From: Oscillatoria sp. SIO1A7
GTDB lineage: Bacteria; Cyanobacteriota; Cyanobacteriia; Cyanobacteriales; Laspinemataceae
Assembly: GCA_010672965.1 (NCBI GenBank)
Contig: JAAHFN010000001.1
Location: 142,108 to 206,107 of the forward strand
DNA length: 64,000 nucleotides
Reading direction: 5' to 3'
Of this stretch, positions 16,879 to 25,611 are shown piece after piece. A program made the translations under genes and the position numbers. The notes below the pieces were generated by a model. That model did no database searches, was not told the origin of the DNA, and worked only from the letters and a program-made list of their open reading frames with translations. Within the stretch, counting starts at the first letter, position 1. Every line of letters begins with the position of its first letter.

Positions 16879-17682
16879 ATGTTGAAACAGATTTATTCAA
16901 TCGCTGCTGTTAGATTCGTCACAGCTTTATTAGCAACTTCTGGAGCGATCGGTACTTTTAGTTTGACTGCAACCAGCGCTTCAGCTGCATCAATTAAGCT
17001 GAATACTTGGACGGCAGAAGGTGGTGGTGACTGGCAAGTCGATCCCACTGGAACCAGTGTTGTACAAACCATTAATGGTTCTCCTACCTTTTTTACCAGT
17101 GACTTCGGAGCGAAAGGTTTAGAACTATCAGGTAAGATTAAGGTTGAAACTAGCCGTGATGATGATTTCATTGGTTTTGCCCTGGGGTTTAATCAAGGGG
17201 ATCTGAGCAATTCTGCCGCAGATTTTCTTTTGATTGATTGGAAACAGGGAAATCAAGGTACTGGTCTGAAAGGACTTGCGGTTTCACGAGTCACCGGTCA
17301 TTTAAATGTTTCCGAATATTGGAGCCATAGCGATCTTCCGACAACTTCGGGGACAATTACTCAACTCGCTCGCGGGATTAATCTTGGGAATGTAGGATGG
17401 AATGATTATCAAGAATATGATATTGAGTTCAATTTGGACGAGACTAATTTGAAGGTTTATATTGACGACGAATTAGAGTTGAATGTCAATGATGACTTTT
17501 CTAATATTAATGGTAATTTTGCCTTCTACAACTCTTCACAAAATTTAGTCCGCTACAGTGGATTTCAAGCGGAACCTCTTCCTGCTCAAGACGTTCCCGA
17601 ACCGGCTTCTAGTTTGGGACTTTTAGCCCTTGGCGCTTTTGGTATGCTTACTCGTTTGAAGAAAAAGCAAACACAAAAGTAG
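16879..17682 (+). CDS. PEP-CTERM sorted exported protein with thrombospondin C-terminal-like domain
   Basis: 267 residues. A Sec signal peptide (hydrophobic FVTALLATSGAIGTFSLTA, then TSASAA) is followed by a beta-sandwich resembling the thrombospondin C-terminal (L-type lectin-like) fold, with acidic sites SRDDDFIGFALGF and ADFLLIDWKQG. The C-terminus has the full sorting signal: VPEPAS, a hydrophobic segment GLLALGAFGMLT and a basic tail RLKKK. Such proteins are recognised by an exosortase and released or anchored at the surface; no exosortase gene is in this window. AGGAG precedes the ATG by 9 bp. The fold assignment is from motif resemblance and is less sure than the sorting signal. Confidence 0.87.
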   Translation: MLKQIYSIAAVRFVTALLATSGAIGTFSLTATSASAASIKLNTWTAEGGGDWQVDPTGTSVVQTINGSPTFFTSDFGAKGLELSGKIKVETSRDDDFIGFALGFNQGDLSNSAADFLLIDWKQGNQGTGLKGLAVSRVTGHLNVSEYWSHSDLPTTSGTITQLARGINLGNVGWNDYQEYDIEFNLDETNLKVYIDDELELNVNDDFSNINGNFAFYNSSQNLVRYSGFQAEPLPAQDVPEPASSLGLLALGAFGMLTRLKKKQTQK

Positions 17683-18091
17683 CTCTATTTTAGCGATCGC
17701 CCAATGGGTCTCCCATATTTAAGGGAGCCATGAACAACCCAAAAATCGGGTCGTTAAAATAAATTTTATTTCTCCTTGCCAAACCAAGAAACCGGGTTTC
17801 TATGAAAATGTTGGCAATCAACCGAAAATTCGGGGAAGAAATCAAACCAAGAAACCGGGTTTCTATGAAAATGTTGGCAATCAACCGAAAATTCGGGGAA
17901 GAAACCCGGTTTCTGTCGGAGCGATCGCTCAAAAAAATACCCCGTAGTGACACTGGCGTTACGCCCATGTCCTGAAACCAGAAAACAGGGCATTGCCTTG
18001 TCCTAAAACAAGGAATTAAAGGAGGAAAAAATGTTTCGTAAAGATACGGCATTGCCTTGTCCTAAAAGCAGACCATAACATAGGTAACAGT
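17683..18091. repeat. Gene-free region with a 62-bp tandem duplication
   Basis: A unit starting AACCAAGAAACCGGGTTTCT and ending in CGGGGAAGAAA is present twice (about 17783-17844 and 17845-17906), with a third partial GAAACCCGGTTTCT. A second direct pair, GGCATTGCCTTGTCCTAAAA, is at 17989 and 18047. These are palindromic dispersed repeats; spacing and number do not fit CRISPR. Confidence 0.8.
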
Positions 18092-18904
18092 ATGACATAC
18101 CCAACTAATATAGAGCGATACGGACTCATCAAAAGCAGAACTACTAAAGAATTTGAGGTAGCTAATTTTTTTACTCAAGAAAATTTAATAAAATCATGGA
18201 TAGTCCAAACATCTAATCAAATAACACCGGAGAATATTCCGCAAAGCTTAATTGCATTTATTGAGAATATGGATGCAATAAGTGATGATGGTAAAGGGGA
18301 TTTTTATAATTTTATTCAGAGAGCAATAAAACATAGATCTCCAATCATATTGCGTCCAAATATCAAACGAAAACCATACTTGACCGCTGCCGGACAAAGT
18401 TGCCAGGTAGCACAAGAATTGCGGAGGGTTATCGAGCCAGATTACCGGGGGGAAATTAGGACATTAGTTTATGGCCACAAACAATCTAAAGTGGCTGGAT
18501 TAGTTATCGTACATATTCCCCATCATCTGAAGGTGGATAACAAGGCAATCCGAGCATTATCAAAAAATTACAACCCAGATATTATTTCATTTTCTCCTAA
18601 TCAGCTTGATGCTCGTGGGAAACCCGAAACCATGAGATTAAACAACATTCAATATTTAGCGAATGGACTCTTTAACCCCTATGCAATTAATGCGGACAGG
18701 ATTCGCCGAGTCGTTCATGTATTCGATTCCTCGTTAATGGATATGGAAACTGGGATATGTTCTACCAATGCTTCATCGAGAGCAGTGGGTCAATTTTTCA
18801 ACCCAAGAAAAATGACACAAAATGCAATAAAAATCTACCAATTACCCAAGTATCATGTAGCAATAATCGCCGATATTGCCCGGTATAATTTATCAGAAAC
18901 TTAA
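18092..18904 (+). CDS. Orphan hypothetical protein, AT-rich
   Basis: 270 residues; no family recognised. No signal peptide or membrane span. The frame is long, and base composition is visibly more AT-rich than the flanking housekeeping genes, with many AAA, AAT, ATT and TTA codons. The central part alternates beta and alpha character (EIRTLVYGHKQSKVAGLVIVHIPHH) and the C-terminus ends KYHVAIIADIARYNLSET. It sits just before a zone of broken genes and transposase debris, so recent transfer is plausible. A GTAACAGT stretch rather than a clear Shine-Dalgarno precedes the ATG. The gene could be intact and functional or could be decaying; I cannot tell. Confidence 0.6.
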   Translation: MTYPTNIERYGLIKSRTTKEFEVANFFTQENLIKSWIVQTSNQITPENIPQSLIAFIENMDAISDDGKGDFYNFIQRAIKHRSPIILRPNIKRKPYLTAAGQSCQVAQELRRVIEPDYRGEIRTLVYGHKQSKVAGLVIVHIPHHLKVDNKAIRALSKNYNPDIISFSPNQLDARGKPETMRLNNIQYLANGLFNPYAINADRIRRVVHVFDSSLMDMETGICSTNASSRAVGQFFNPRKMTQNAIKIYQLPKYHVAIIADIARYNLSET

Positions 18905-18965
18905 TCTAGATTTTGTTTTTGGTAATTCGGAAGAGCGATAAAAAGTCAAATTTCACGCATTTTAG

Positions 18966-19379
18966 GGAAACCAGGAATTAAACCAGATATTTTACGCCGC
19001 CTCTTATGCGACCGCTGCGGCTTCTTTGGTTTGGGCGGCCAATCCAAATTTGAATTACTTGCAAGTTAAAGAAATATTGCTGCAAACCGCAGACGATTTG
19101 GCAGACCCGGGATGGGATGTGGAGACGGGGCAAGGGTTGCTGGATGTAGAGGAAGCGGTGGAACGGGCGAAGCAAACTAAGGGCAAAACCCTAACAGTTT
19201 CCGAAAGCCCCATTTTGTCTTTTACCGGCAAAGGTCGGGTGACTCCCTCGGTACGACCGGCTTCCGAGGGCACGGAAACTGCGATCGCAAGGAGGAATAA
19301 TTTGGCATTTTATGTAAATTATTTATCTTTAGCCCGCTATTTATTATCATCGAATACTACGAAAGATTCCGCAAGCTAG
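18966..19379 (+). pseudogene. C-terminal fragment of a subtilisin-like (S8) protease
   Basis: After a stop at 18963 the frame reads FYAASYATAAASLVWAANPN, then LQVKEILLQTADDLADPGWD, then TGQGLLDVEEAVERAK. This matches the segment that follows the catalytic GTS in secreted subtilases (normally GTSYA-A-A-L-V-W, VKEILL, GxGLLDV). The catalytic Asp, His and Ser regions are absent, so it is a relic. From about 19315 another frame continues with coding character (EYYERFRKLVCGNEACVAIP and HWQIPLEAHRPQLVLQLAEP, to about 19592), suggesting a second overlapping relic or a frameshift. Confidence 0.7.
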
Positions 19380-19641
19380 TTTGTGGTAACGAAGCTTGCG
19401 TCGCCATCCCCGAGCATTGGCAAATTCCGCTCGAAGCGCACAGACCCCAGCTAGTCTTGCAGCTCGCCGAACCAAAAGAGGATGAAGACGAATTAGGTAA
19501 AGCCCAGCACGTCATTACCATCCCTCATTACATAATGTCAATTCTCCAGCCCCAGTTCAATACGTTCAAAAAGGCGAGCATCACGGGATGTTAGTGTTAA
19601 AAGATAACTCTAAAATACAAGTCTATTGCAGATAGCGGGCC

Positions 19642-19797
19642 TCAAATAACTCTACTATCGTAGCAACAATGTACAAACCAATTCTGAATGTCCTGTTCTG
19701 AAACTAGATCGAAAGCTTTTTCTGTAGCTTCTTGCAATTCTCGGTATGTTCGAGGTTTCTGATAACGAAGACTTGACTTAACTTTATTCTCTGGCAT
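19642..19797 (-). pseudogene. C-terminal remnant of an IS630-type transposase
   Basis: 51 codons: LRYQKPRTYRELQEATEKAF followed by DLVSEQDIQNWFVHCCY. This matches the tail of IS630-family DDE transposases (…Y-x-E-L…A…NWF-HCGY). No upstream catalytic domain, terminal repeats or start region is present, so it is an isolated relic marking a former insertion. The stretch to its right (19805-19950) keeps an open coding-like frame (GGLARQWASKPLKTFLEALE) that I do not recognise. Confidence 0.65.
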
Positions 19798-20094
19798 TGG
19801 TTAACAGGTGGTCTGGCACGACAATGGGCGTCGAAGCCGTTAAAAACATTTCTTGAAGCGTTAGAGGCTTTTCGCACAGCCGTTTCTTATCGAGAAAGTG
19901 TGTTGGGCGCGGTAATAATGTTGACGTATTTGCTGCGCACAAAGCTAGTTTTGGCTTGGTTTGGGCTTAGATTTTGTCTAAGTCCCGTTAGTTGTCTTAT
20001 TCCCGATCTATCCGGCAGCGTCCGGGACCCGTCCGGGACTTGGGAGTGCGGGGAGTGTGGGGAGTGTGGGGGAGATGGGGACAAGGGAGACCGG

Positions 20095-20125
20095 GGGACT
20101 GGGGGACCGGGGGACTGGGGGACTG
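20095..20125. repeat. GGGGGACTG-type 9-bp tandem repeat
   Basis: Three to four units of GGGGGACTG/GGGGGACCG. The same motif is at 45720-45810 and, inverted, at 46030-46065. Confidence 0.8.
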
Positions 20126-20296
20126 CTGTAGTAGCGTGCGCAAGTAGCAACATATACGACATATAGCGTTATATCTGACGATTTGCTTAAGTCCCGTGCA
20201 AGTAAGTTTTTGACAAAACCACATATGTGGTTAAACTAATAAATTAGCTTAGCATTAATTTAGCTTATAACTTTTATATAATGGAGGCTCGTTTTA

Positions 20297-20470
20297 ATGA
20301 AGTTAAGCATTTTGGTCAAGATGGGTCTGGCGGCGATCGCGTTCTGCATCGTATCCACCGGGAGCGTCGTTCGAGCGCAGACCGTCCTTCTGGAGGATAA
20401 TTTCGACGCTGAAAACAACGGAATTCCCAATGCCCAATGCCCAATGCCCAATGCCCCATGCCCTCTTTAA
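20297..20470 (+). pseudogene. 5' fragment of an exported PEP-CTERM-type protein gene, cut by a repeat
   Basis: GGAG lies 9 bp before the ATG. The peptide starts MKLSILVKMGLAAIAFCIVS and continues TGSVVRAQ (a good signal peptide), then TVLLEDNFDAENNG, the opening of many cyanobacterial exported PEP-CTERM proteins. It then runs directly into CCCAATGCCCAATGCCC heptamers and stops after 57 codons, overlapping the end of the convergent GT4 gene. The rest of the protein is missing. Confidence 0.6.
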
Positions 20471-21540
20471 AGATATCCCTGCAAAACCTCTCGGGTCGCC
20501 AGTCCGGTTTTTGCCCAGCTAAAATGACTGGCTCTAGCCAAACCCAGTTGCCGCAGCTCTTGGCGAAGCTCGGAATTCTCGGCAACTCGCTTCATGGCTG
20601 AGCTTATTGCGGCAATACTATAAGGATTGACGAATAAAGCCGCATCCCCGGCCACCTCTGGCAGAGAGGCTTCTTTGGAAACTATAACTGGGGTTCCACA
20701 AGCCATTGCCTCTAAGACTGGCAGGCCAAACCCTTCCCAGAGACTGGGGAAAACCAAAGCGATCGCCCGATTGAGAAGATACGGAAGTTCCTCGTAGCTG
20801 ACATAATCTAAAAATTTGACCTTGCCCGTTATTCCCCGCTCCGCCACTCTTGCTTTTAATGCCGGGATATAGCGAGGATCTGGGGAACCTGCCAGCCACA
20901 GTTCCGATTCTGTCTGCCTTCCCAATCCGGCAAAGGCATCAATCAATCGGTGCAAGTTTTTATAAGGATCTGCTCGACCGACATATAAAAAATAATTGCT
21001 TTGGGGCAAATCTAGGAAACGAAAATGGCTAGCATCATACCCTAGGGGAATTGGCGTTATTTTTTCTGCGGAAACCGAGCAAAACTTCACGATATCTCGG
21101 GCGGTGGCCTCGGAGTTGCAGACAATATGGGTGGCTTGCTGCAAGACTAAAGGAATATAGTAGCGGTGGTAATAGGTTAGAGGCGATCGCCAGTTTGGAA
21201 AGCGCAAGGGGATAAAGTCATGCACCATAACCACAAATCGACATCCGGAAAAGAGCGGCGCTTCAGTGACCGGAGAAAACAGCAAGTTCGCTCCCAGTCG
21301 CCGATAAATCCTGGGCAGCTCTAGCTGAGTCCAGAGAATCCGAGCCAAATGTCCCTTGCTCCCATAATCTGGCGTTAAATTATTTGGCACGCTATGGCAG
21401 CGATAGTCCGCTATCTCTTGAGATACCAACAAAGTCGGCTCTAGTTCCTTTAGATAGGGCAATATATTTTTGGCATAAGTTGTAATTCCCGTTGGCTTGG
21501 GAATCAGAAAAGATAGATTAACTAATAAGTTTTTGTTCAT
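20467..21540 (-). CDS. Glycosyltransferase, GT4 family
   Basis: 357 residues with a GT-B fold pattern. The N-terminal domain starts [20 protein letters not shown] and includes [14 protein letters not shown]. The C-terminal domain has [29 protein letters not shown], and the donor-binding E-x7-E motif in [23 protein letters not shown]. It is likely a mannosyl- or rhamnosyl-type transferase making surface polysaccharide at the cytoplasmic face of the membrane. Same strand as the GT2 gene 430 bp upstream; the gap is filled by a MITE and repeats. Donor and acceptor are unknown. Confidence 0.93.
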   Translation of the reverse strand: MNKNLLVNLSFLIPKPTGITTYAKNILPYLKELEPTLLVSQEIADYRCHSVPNNLTPDYGSKGHLARILWTQLELPRIYRRLGANLLFSPVTEAPLFSGCRFVVMVHDFIPLRFPNWRSPLTYYHRYYIPLVLQQATHIVCNSEATARDIVKFCSVSAEKITPIPLGYDASHFRFLDLPQSNYFLYVGRADPYKNLHRLIDAFAGLGRQTESELWLAGSPDPRYIPALKARVAERGITGKVKFLDYVSYEELPYLLNRAIALVFPSLWEGFGLPVLEAMACGTPVIVSKEASLPEVAGDAALFVNPYSIAAISSAMKRVAENSELRQELRQLGLARASHFSWAKTGLATREVLQGYL

Positions 21541-21970
21541 AAATCCATTTTCATTTATAAATGCTACAGATAATCCTTTCTATCCCGTTAATAGACCCAC
21601 CCCCAACCCCTTACAAGGGTATGTTTTTTAGATTTGATGTTTTCTAGGCGAATCGACGGCGTAGGGGCGACAGCATTCCAGAGACATATTTTTATAAGAT
21701 AATTTTTTGCAGTGGAATGCTTCGCCCCAGAAAGCTATGAAACCCACCGACAACATCAAAAAAGAGGATTATAAAAAACATACCCTTGTAAGCCCCGAAC
21801 CCCTCCCAGGAGGGGAAGGAGAATAAGGTGTGGGGAAGGAGAATAAGGTGTGAGGAAGGAGAATAAGGTGTGGGTTCCCCTCCTGGGAGGGGTTCGGGGT
21901 GAGTCTCTTACGTCTCTTACATAGCATCTATAGCTACGCCCGTGCGGAGATGAAAGCTAAAAGCTAAAAG
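21541..21970. other. Repeat-filled region between the GT4 and GT2 genes
   Basis: Contains the family C MITE (21613-21789), then a GAGAATAAGGTGTG unit repeated three times inside inverted CCCCTCCTGGGAGGGG copies (21803-21903), and AGCTAAA heptamers at 21953-21978 that reach the end of the GT2 gene. Confidence 0.8.
21613..21789. mobile_element. MITE-like element, family C, copy 1
   Basis: 177 bp with near-perfect inverted ends ACAAGGGTATGTTTTTTA and ATAAAAAACATACCCTTGT. The interior carries GTAGGGGCGACAGCATTCC and, inverted, GGAATGCTTCGCCCC. A related copy is at 63764-63946. Confidence 0.85.
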
Positions 21971-22813
21971 CTAAAAGCTCTTCATGTACCTAAATAAACC
22001 ATCAAGCTTACCTCTAGCTACCGCCGGTTTTGTCAAAAGCAATAATAAAGCGTTCCCGAGAAGTCTCGCAAACCTCCATCCCAGTACCCATTGGCTGGCG
22101 TATCTTTGCATAGTTAACAAATAGCTATAAGTGCTGTGGTTGTATTTTTGGTACAAATCTCGATTAATAATTGAAGACGGATAGTGAATTACAGCTAGTC
22201 GGTCGGTGACGGCAATTAAATGACCCTCGCGATCGTAGCGCCTACAAAAATCAAAATCTTCATAATAAAGAAAATACTGGCAGTCGAACCTAGGACAGTT
22301 TTGGAAGTTGCGCAAATTAATCAATAAACTGCATCCCGTCACCCAATCGCAAGGTACATAAGCAGCAGTCAGGCGATTCTCGCTCAATAAATTTTTTTCC
22401 AAGATAGCGCCGGTTGCTGCTAAAAACTGACCTCCGCCAAACCAGAGTTTACCCGTCGGTTCCCAAACAGTTGTGCCCAAAATCGATACTTCTGGATAAC
22501 TGTCAAAAAAAGCTACGGCACCATCCGGCGTATCTTTTATTACGGTATCTGGGTTAATAAGCCAAACTATTCCTTGGGGGTCTTGCTTGTAAACCCAGTC
22601 AATTCCCAAGTTGCAACCGCCACCAAACCCGAGATTCTCGCCCGCGTCAATAATTAATGTCTCATCCCCCGCTAAGTCATAAATTGCCGCATCTTCTGGA
22701 GAATTATTAATTACTATAAATTGGTATGGAATATTTGTCGTATTTTTGATTGACTGTAACAACCGGGCTATTTGCTCTGTCGAGTAATAGTTAACCGTAA
22801 CAAAGTAAATCAT
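21971..22813 (-). CDS. Glycosyltransferase, GT2 family (rhamnosyltransferase-like)
   Basis: 280 residues, GT-A fold. It starts MIYFVTVNYYSTEQIARLL; the nucleotide-binding part includes IVINNSPEDA, GENLGFGGGCNLGI and the metal-binding region WLINPDTVI. The acceptor side has CDWVTGCSLLI and YFLYYEDFDFCRRYDREGH, typical of rhamnosyltransferase-like GT2 enzymes. It is probably part of the same surface-polysaccharide set as the GT4 enzyme and the RmlA-like gene. Repeats (CCCAATGCCCCATGCCC) come to within a few bases of the start codon, leaving little room for a native leader. Confidence 0.92.
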   Translation of the reverse strand: MIYFVTVNYYSTEQIARLLQSIKNTTNIPYQFIVINNSPEDAAIYDLAGDETLIIDAGENLGFGGGCNLGIDWVYKQDPQGIVWLINPDTVIKDTPDGAVAFFDSYPEVSILGTTVWEPTGKLWFGGGQFLAATGAILEKNLLSENRLTAAYVPCDWVTGCSLLINLRNFQNCPRFDCQYFLYYEDFDFCRRYDREGHLIAVTDRLAVIHYPSSIINRDLYQKYNHSTYSYLLTMQRYASQWVLGWRFARLLGNALLLLLTKPAVARGKLDGLFRYMKSF

Positions 22814-23280
22814 AATGCTTGGGCATGGGGCATTGGGCTAAAAATTAGGGTGTAGGGTGTAGGGTGTAGGGTGTGGCAAAGAGAGAGGGAGAAGAGAGGT
22901 AGTTAGGGAAGGGTGGGAAGTGTAAAATTAGGGTGTAGGGTGTGGGGTGTAGGAATAAGGCAAAGAGAGAGGGAGAAGAGAGGTAGTTAGGGAAGGGTCG
23001 GAAGTATGGGAAACGTGGAAGAACCAAGGCATAAATTTTATCTTTTCTGTTTTCTCTTTTCTCTCCCCACTCTCCCCACCCTCCCCTATCACCCTACACC
23101 CTACACCTAGGGTGTTGGGTGTAGGGTGTAGGGTGTAGGGAAACTTCATCCTATTTTCGCGATCGCTTTCGGGAGCCGGAAAGTCTTACATTTAGGTGCT
23201 TTCAGGTTTCAAGCGGCAACGATCCCCGGATGTCACCAATTGGCGTGAAAAGTTTCAGAGTCAACACCCTACCCTACACC
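22814..23280. repeat. Gene-free region of GGGTGTA heptamers and a duplicated block
   Basis: GGGTGTA heptamers at 22850-22875, 22930-22952 and 23108-23142. A block reading AGAGAGAGGGAGAAGAGAGG is duplicated at about 22879 and 22965. At 23142-23283 there is a repeat of the type GGGAAACTTCAT...CAACACCCTACCC that recurs at 54590-54730. Confidence 0.85.
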
Positions 23281-23913
23281 CTATACCCTAGCTAGGTGAC
23301 TGGCGGCGAAAACCTCGGCGGCAGTTAGGGATAATTCTGGGAAGGTGGTGCAGAGAATGCGATCGCTGCCGGTAAAGCGTTGAACTCGATATTCTCCGTC
23401 AACCAAGCAGTAGATAAAAATCGTCGGCACTTTGGGATTGCCCAAATATTTACGAGAAGCAATAGCTAGATAATCGACTATCCAATATTCGCGAATGCCC
23501 AACCGCCGATACTCGTCCAACTTATCTATATAGTCATTTTCCCAGTTAGTAGAAATTATTTCGACCGCCAGTTGAATGGGTTCGGTAAGAGCGCCGTAGG
23601 CGAGGACATTGCTATTCCATGTTTCTGCCCTAACCACGCTGACATCTGGATTACGCCCTCGCTCTTCCCCATCTAAAGTCCGAGTTTTGATAACGATATC
23701 TTTGTCAACTATGTAATCCAGCCCTAAGCGATCGCTTTCTCTATCAAAAGCTTTCACCAGATAGCGAGCGATATTCTTATGGGCTCTAATCGGTTCCACC
23801 TTAACCAGTTCTCCATTGACTAATTCATAGATTCCCGAACCATCTGGGTACTGTTCGAGAAACTCGGCAAATGTTAGTTTTTTTGCTTGTTTTTTTACTT
23901 GGCTTGCAGTCAT
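23281..23913 (-). CDS. Uma2 family (DUF820) putative restriction-like endonuclease
   Basis: 210 residues from the ATG at 23913; an in-frame start 15 codons upstream is possible but less typical. The PD-(D/E)xK core is visible: GIYELVNGELVKVEPIRAHK, GRNPDVSVVR, then LAVEIISTNWENDYIDKLDE with the Glu and the following Lys, and YRRLGIREYWIVDY. Uma2 proteins are abundant in cyanobacterial genomes and predicted to be nucleases, but their biological role is unproven. It sits alone among repeats. The last codons (AASHLARV) end in CTAGCTAGGTGACTGG-type sequence next to GGGTGTA repeats. Confidence 0.9.
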   Translation of the reverse strand: MTASQVKKQAKKLTFAEFLEQYPDGSGIYELVNGELVKVEPIRAHKNIARYLVKAFDRESDRLGLDYIVDKDIVIKTRTLDGEERGRNPDVSVVRAETWNSNVLAYGALTEPIQLAVEIISTNWENDYIDKLDEYRRLGIREYWIVDYLAIASRKYLGNPKVPTIFIYCLVDGEYRVQRFTGSDRILCTTFPELSLTAAEVFAASHLARV

Positions 23914-24153
23914 AGTAATAGTAATTGCTGTGGTTTTATGGCTTAATATTTTATTCAAAAAAAACTGTTTTCTGCCTTAAAGCTTTCTGGCTTAAAACTC
24001 AAAACTCACAAGAGAAATGTGGGTTAGAAACCCGGGGTTAGAAACCCGGTTTTTTTGAACCCCCGGGTTTCTGGCTTTGAAAGGAGAGATTGCCCAATGC
24101 CCAATGCGAACATGCCCAATGCCCAATGCCCCATTCCCATTCCCCATTCCCCA

Positions 24154-25227
24154 TTAAACTAATTCAATTTGGGAATCGTCGCCAATCATAAAGCGCAGAG
24201 CTTTCGGGCGTTTGAGAGCAACGGTAAGTTGGGCGCGGCGACCGATGACGCTATCTACAAGACGTTGTTGAATCCTTTCTATTTTCGCCCCTTGTAAAAT
24301 AACGCTATGTTCTAGGTCTGCATCAATGAGTGTGGCGCGATCGGCGATGCTAGTATAAGGGCCGATAAAGCAATTTTCTAAATAGCAATTTTCGCCGATA
24401 ATCGCCGGACCTCGTATAGAAGAATTAACGACTTTGCTTCCGGCACCTATTTGCACTCGCCCTATTACTTGACTTTTGTCATCTACCGTTCCCATCACCG
24501 ACGGAACTATCCGCGTATCCAAAATAATTCGATTGGCTTCGAGGAGGTCGTCTTTTTTGCCCGTATCCAGCCACCAGCCCTCTAGGGTACGGGCTTCTAC
24601 TGGTTTCTGTTTGTCGATTAGCCATTGAATGGCATCGGTAATTTCTAGCTCGCCCCTAGCAGAAGGTTTTATATTCGCGATCGCTTCGTGAATCCCTCTC
24701 GAAAATAAATAAACTCCAACTAAAGCCAAATTGGACGGAGGCTCTTTGGGTTTTTCCACCAGTTGCAATACCCGACCGCTGGCATCCACTTTTGCTACCC
24801 CAAAAGCACTGGGATTGGATACCTGGCGCAGCAGGATTAAAGCATCGAGATTTTGGTTTTTGAATCCGGCCAAAAACGATTCGAGCTGACTCTCGATGAT
24901 ATTGTCTCCCAAATACATAATAAAAGGAGAATCTCCCAAAAAGGGTTGGGCAACTTTCACTGCATGGGCCAATCCAGCCGGTTGCTCTTGAAGAATATAG
25001 GTAATCTTGGCACCAAAGCGATCGCCATTTCCAGTTACTGCCCGCACCTCTTCCCCAGTTTCGGGACTAATAATAATGCCAATCTCGGTAATTCCAGTGC
25101 CAACTATGCTTTTAATTCCGTACCATAAAATAGGTTGATTGGCTACGGGAACCAACTGTTTCGCGCCGGAGTAAGTCAAGGGGCGCAGACGAGTTCCTTT
25201 GCCGCCAGAGAGAATTAGTGCTTTCAT
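24154..25227 (-). CDS. Glucose-1-phosphate thymidylyltransferase-like enzyme, long RmlA form
   Basis: 357 residues. The nucleotidyltransferase half carries the signature GGKGTRLRPLTYSGAKQLVP (residues 8-27), LGDNIIESQ, FGVAKVDASGRVLQLVEKP and GWWLDTGKKDDLLEAN. The last ~115 residues are hexapeptide-like (SKVVNSSIRGPAIIGENCYL, ENCFIGPYTSIAD), the extension that marks the long RmlA family rather than the 290-residue enterobacterial form. It should couple dTTP (or another NTP) and a sugar 1-phosphate into a nucleotide sugar for polysaccharide synthesis, fitting the two glycosyltransferases nearby. The donor nucleotide is inferred from the family. Confidence 0.92.
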   Translation of the reverse strand: MKALILSGGKGTRLRPLTYSGAKQLVPVANQPILWYGIKSIVGTGITEIGIIISPETGEEVRAVTGNGDRFGAKITYILQEQPAGLAHAVKVAQPFLGDSPFIMYLGDNIIESQLESFLAGFKNQNLDALILLRQVSNPSAFGVAKVDASGRVLQLVEKPKEPPSNLALVGVYLFSRGIHEAIANIKPSARGELEITDAIQWLIDKQKPVEARTLEGWWLDTGKKDDLLEANRIILDTRIVPSVMGTVDDKSQVIGRVQIGAGSKVVNSSIRGPAIIGENCYLENCFIGPYTSIADRATLIDADLEHSVILQGAKIERIQQRLVDSVIGRRAQLTVALKRPKALRFMIGDDSQIELV

Positions 25228-25611
25228 CTAAATCTATAAATGTAGATCGGCGATCGCGATTTATTTTCCATCCTACTTTACCACATCTCTGGCCAGATAA
25301 GTTTTAAGTTTTGAGTTTTGATTTTTTAGTTTTCAGTTAGCAATCTTTAATTTATAACTTATATCAAATCCGTCTAATCGCCCTAAAAACAAATCCAGCT
25401 TCCCGTAGGATGGGCGTCCCGCCTGTCCCAACAAGTGGGATATGGACAGGCGGGACGCCCGTCCTACAGTAGGTGACATTTTTTTGTTTGGGTATTTAAC
25501 CGGACTCGATCTTACACGGTATTTACACAAAGTATCCATATCCTTGTAGGGCGGAACTAATAAAGCGCATCTTCATAAAGAACTGGTCTAAGTCATATTA
25601 CAATTCAAAAC
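25228..25611. other. Gene-free region with a family B MITE
   Basis: TTGAGTT heptamer-like repeats at 25301-25330, then the MITE at 25361-25510. Nothing else is recognised. Confidence 0.7.
25361..25510. mobile_element. MITE-like element, family B, copy 1
   Basis: 150 bp between ATATCAAATCCG at the left and GTATTTAACCGGACTCGAT at the right. The core is an inverted pair of GTAGGATGGGCGTCCCGCC and its complement. Confidence 0.85.

Noticed and set aside
17783..17935. Possible CRISPR array
   Set aside because: Only two full ~62-bp units with no distinct spacers; the repeated part is a palindromic dispersed element.
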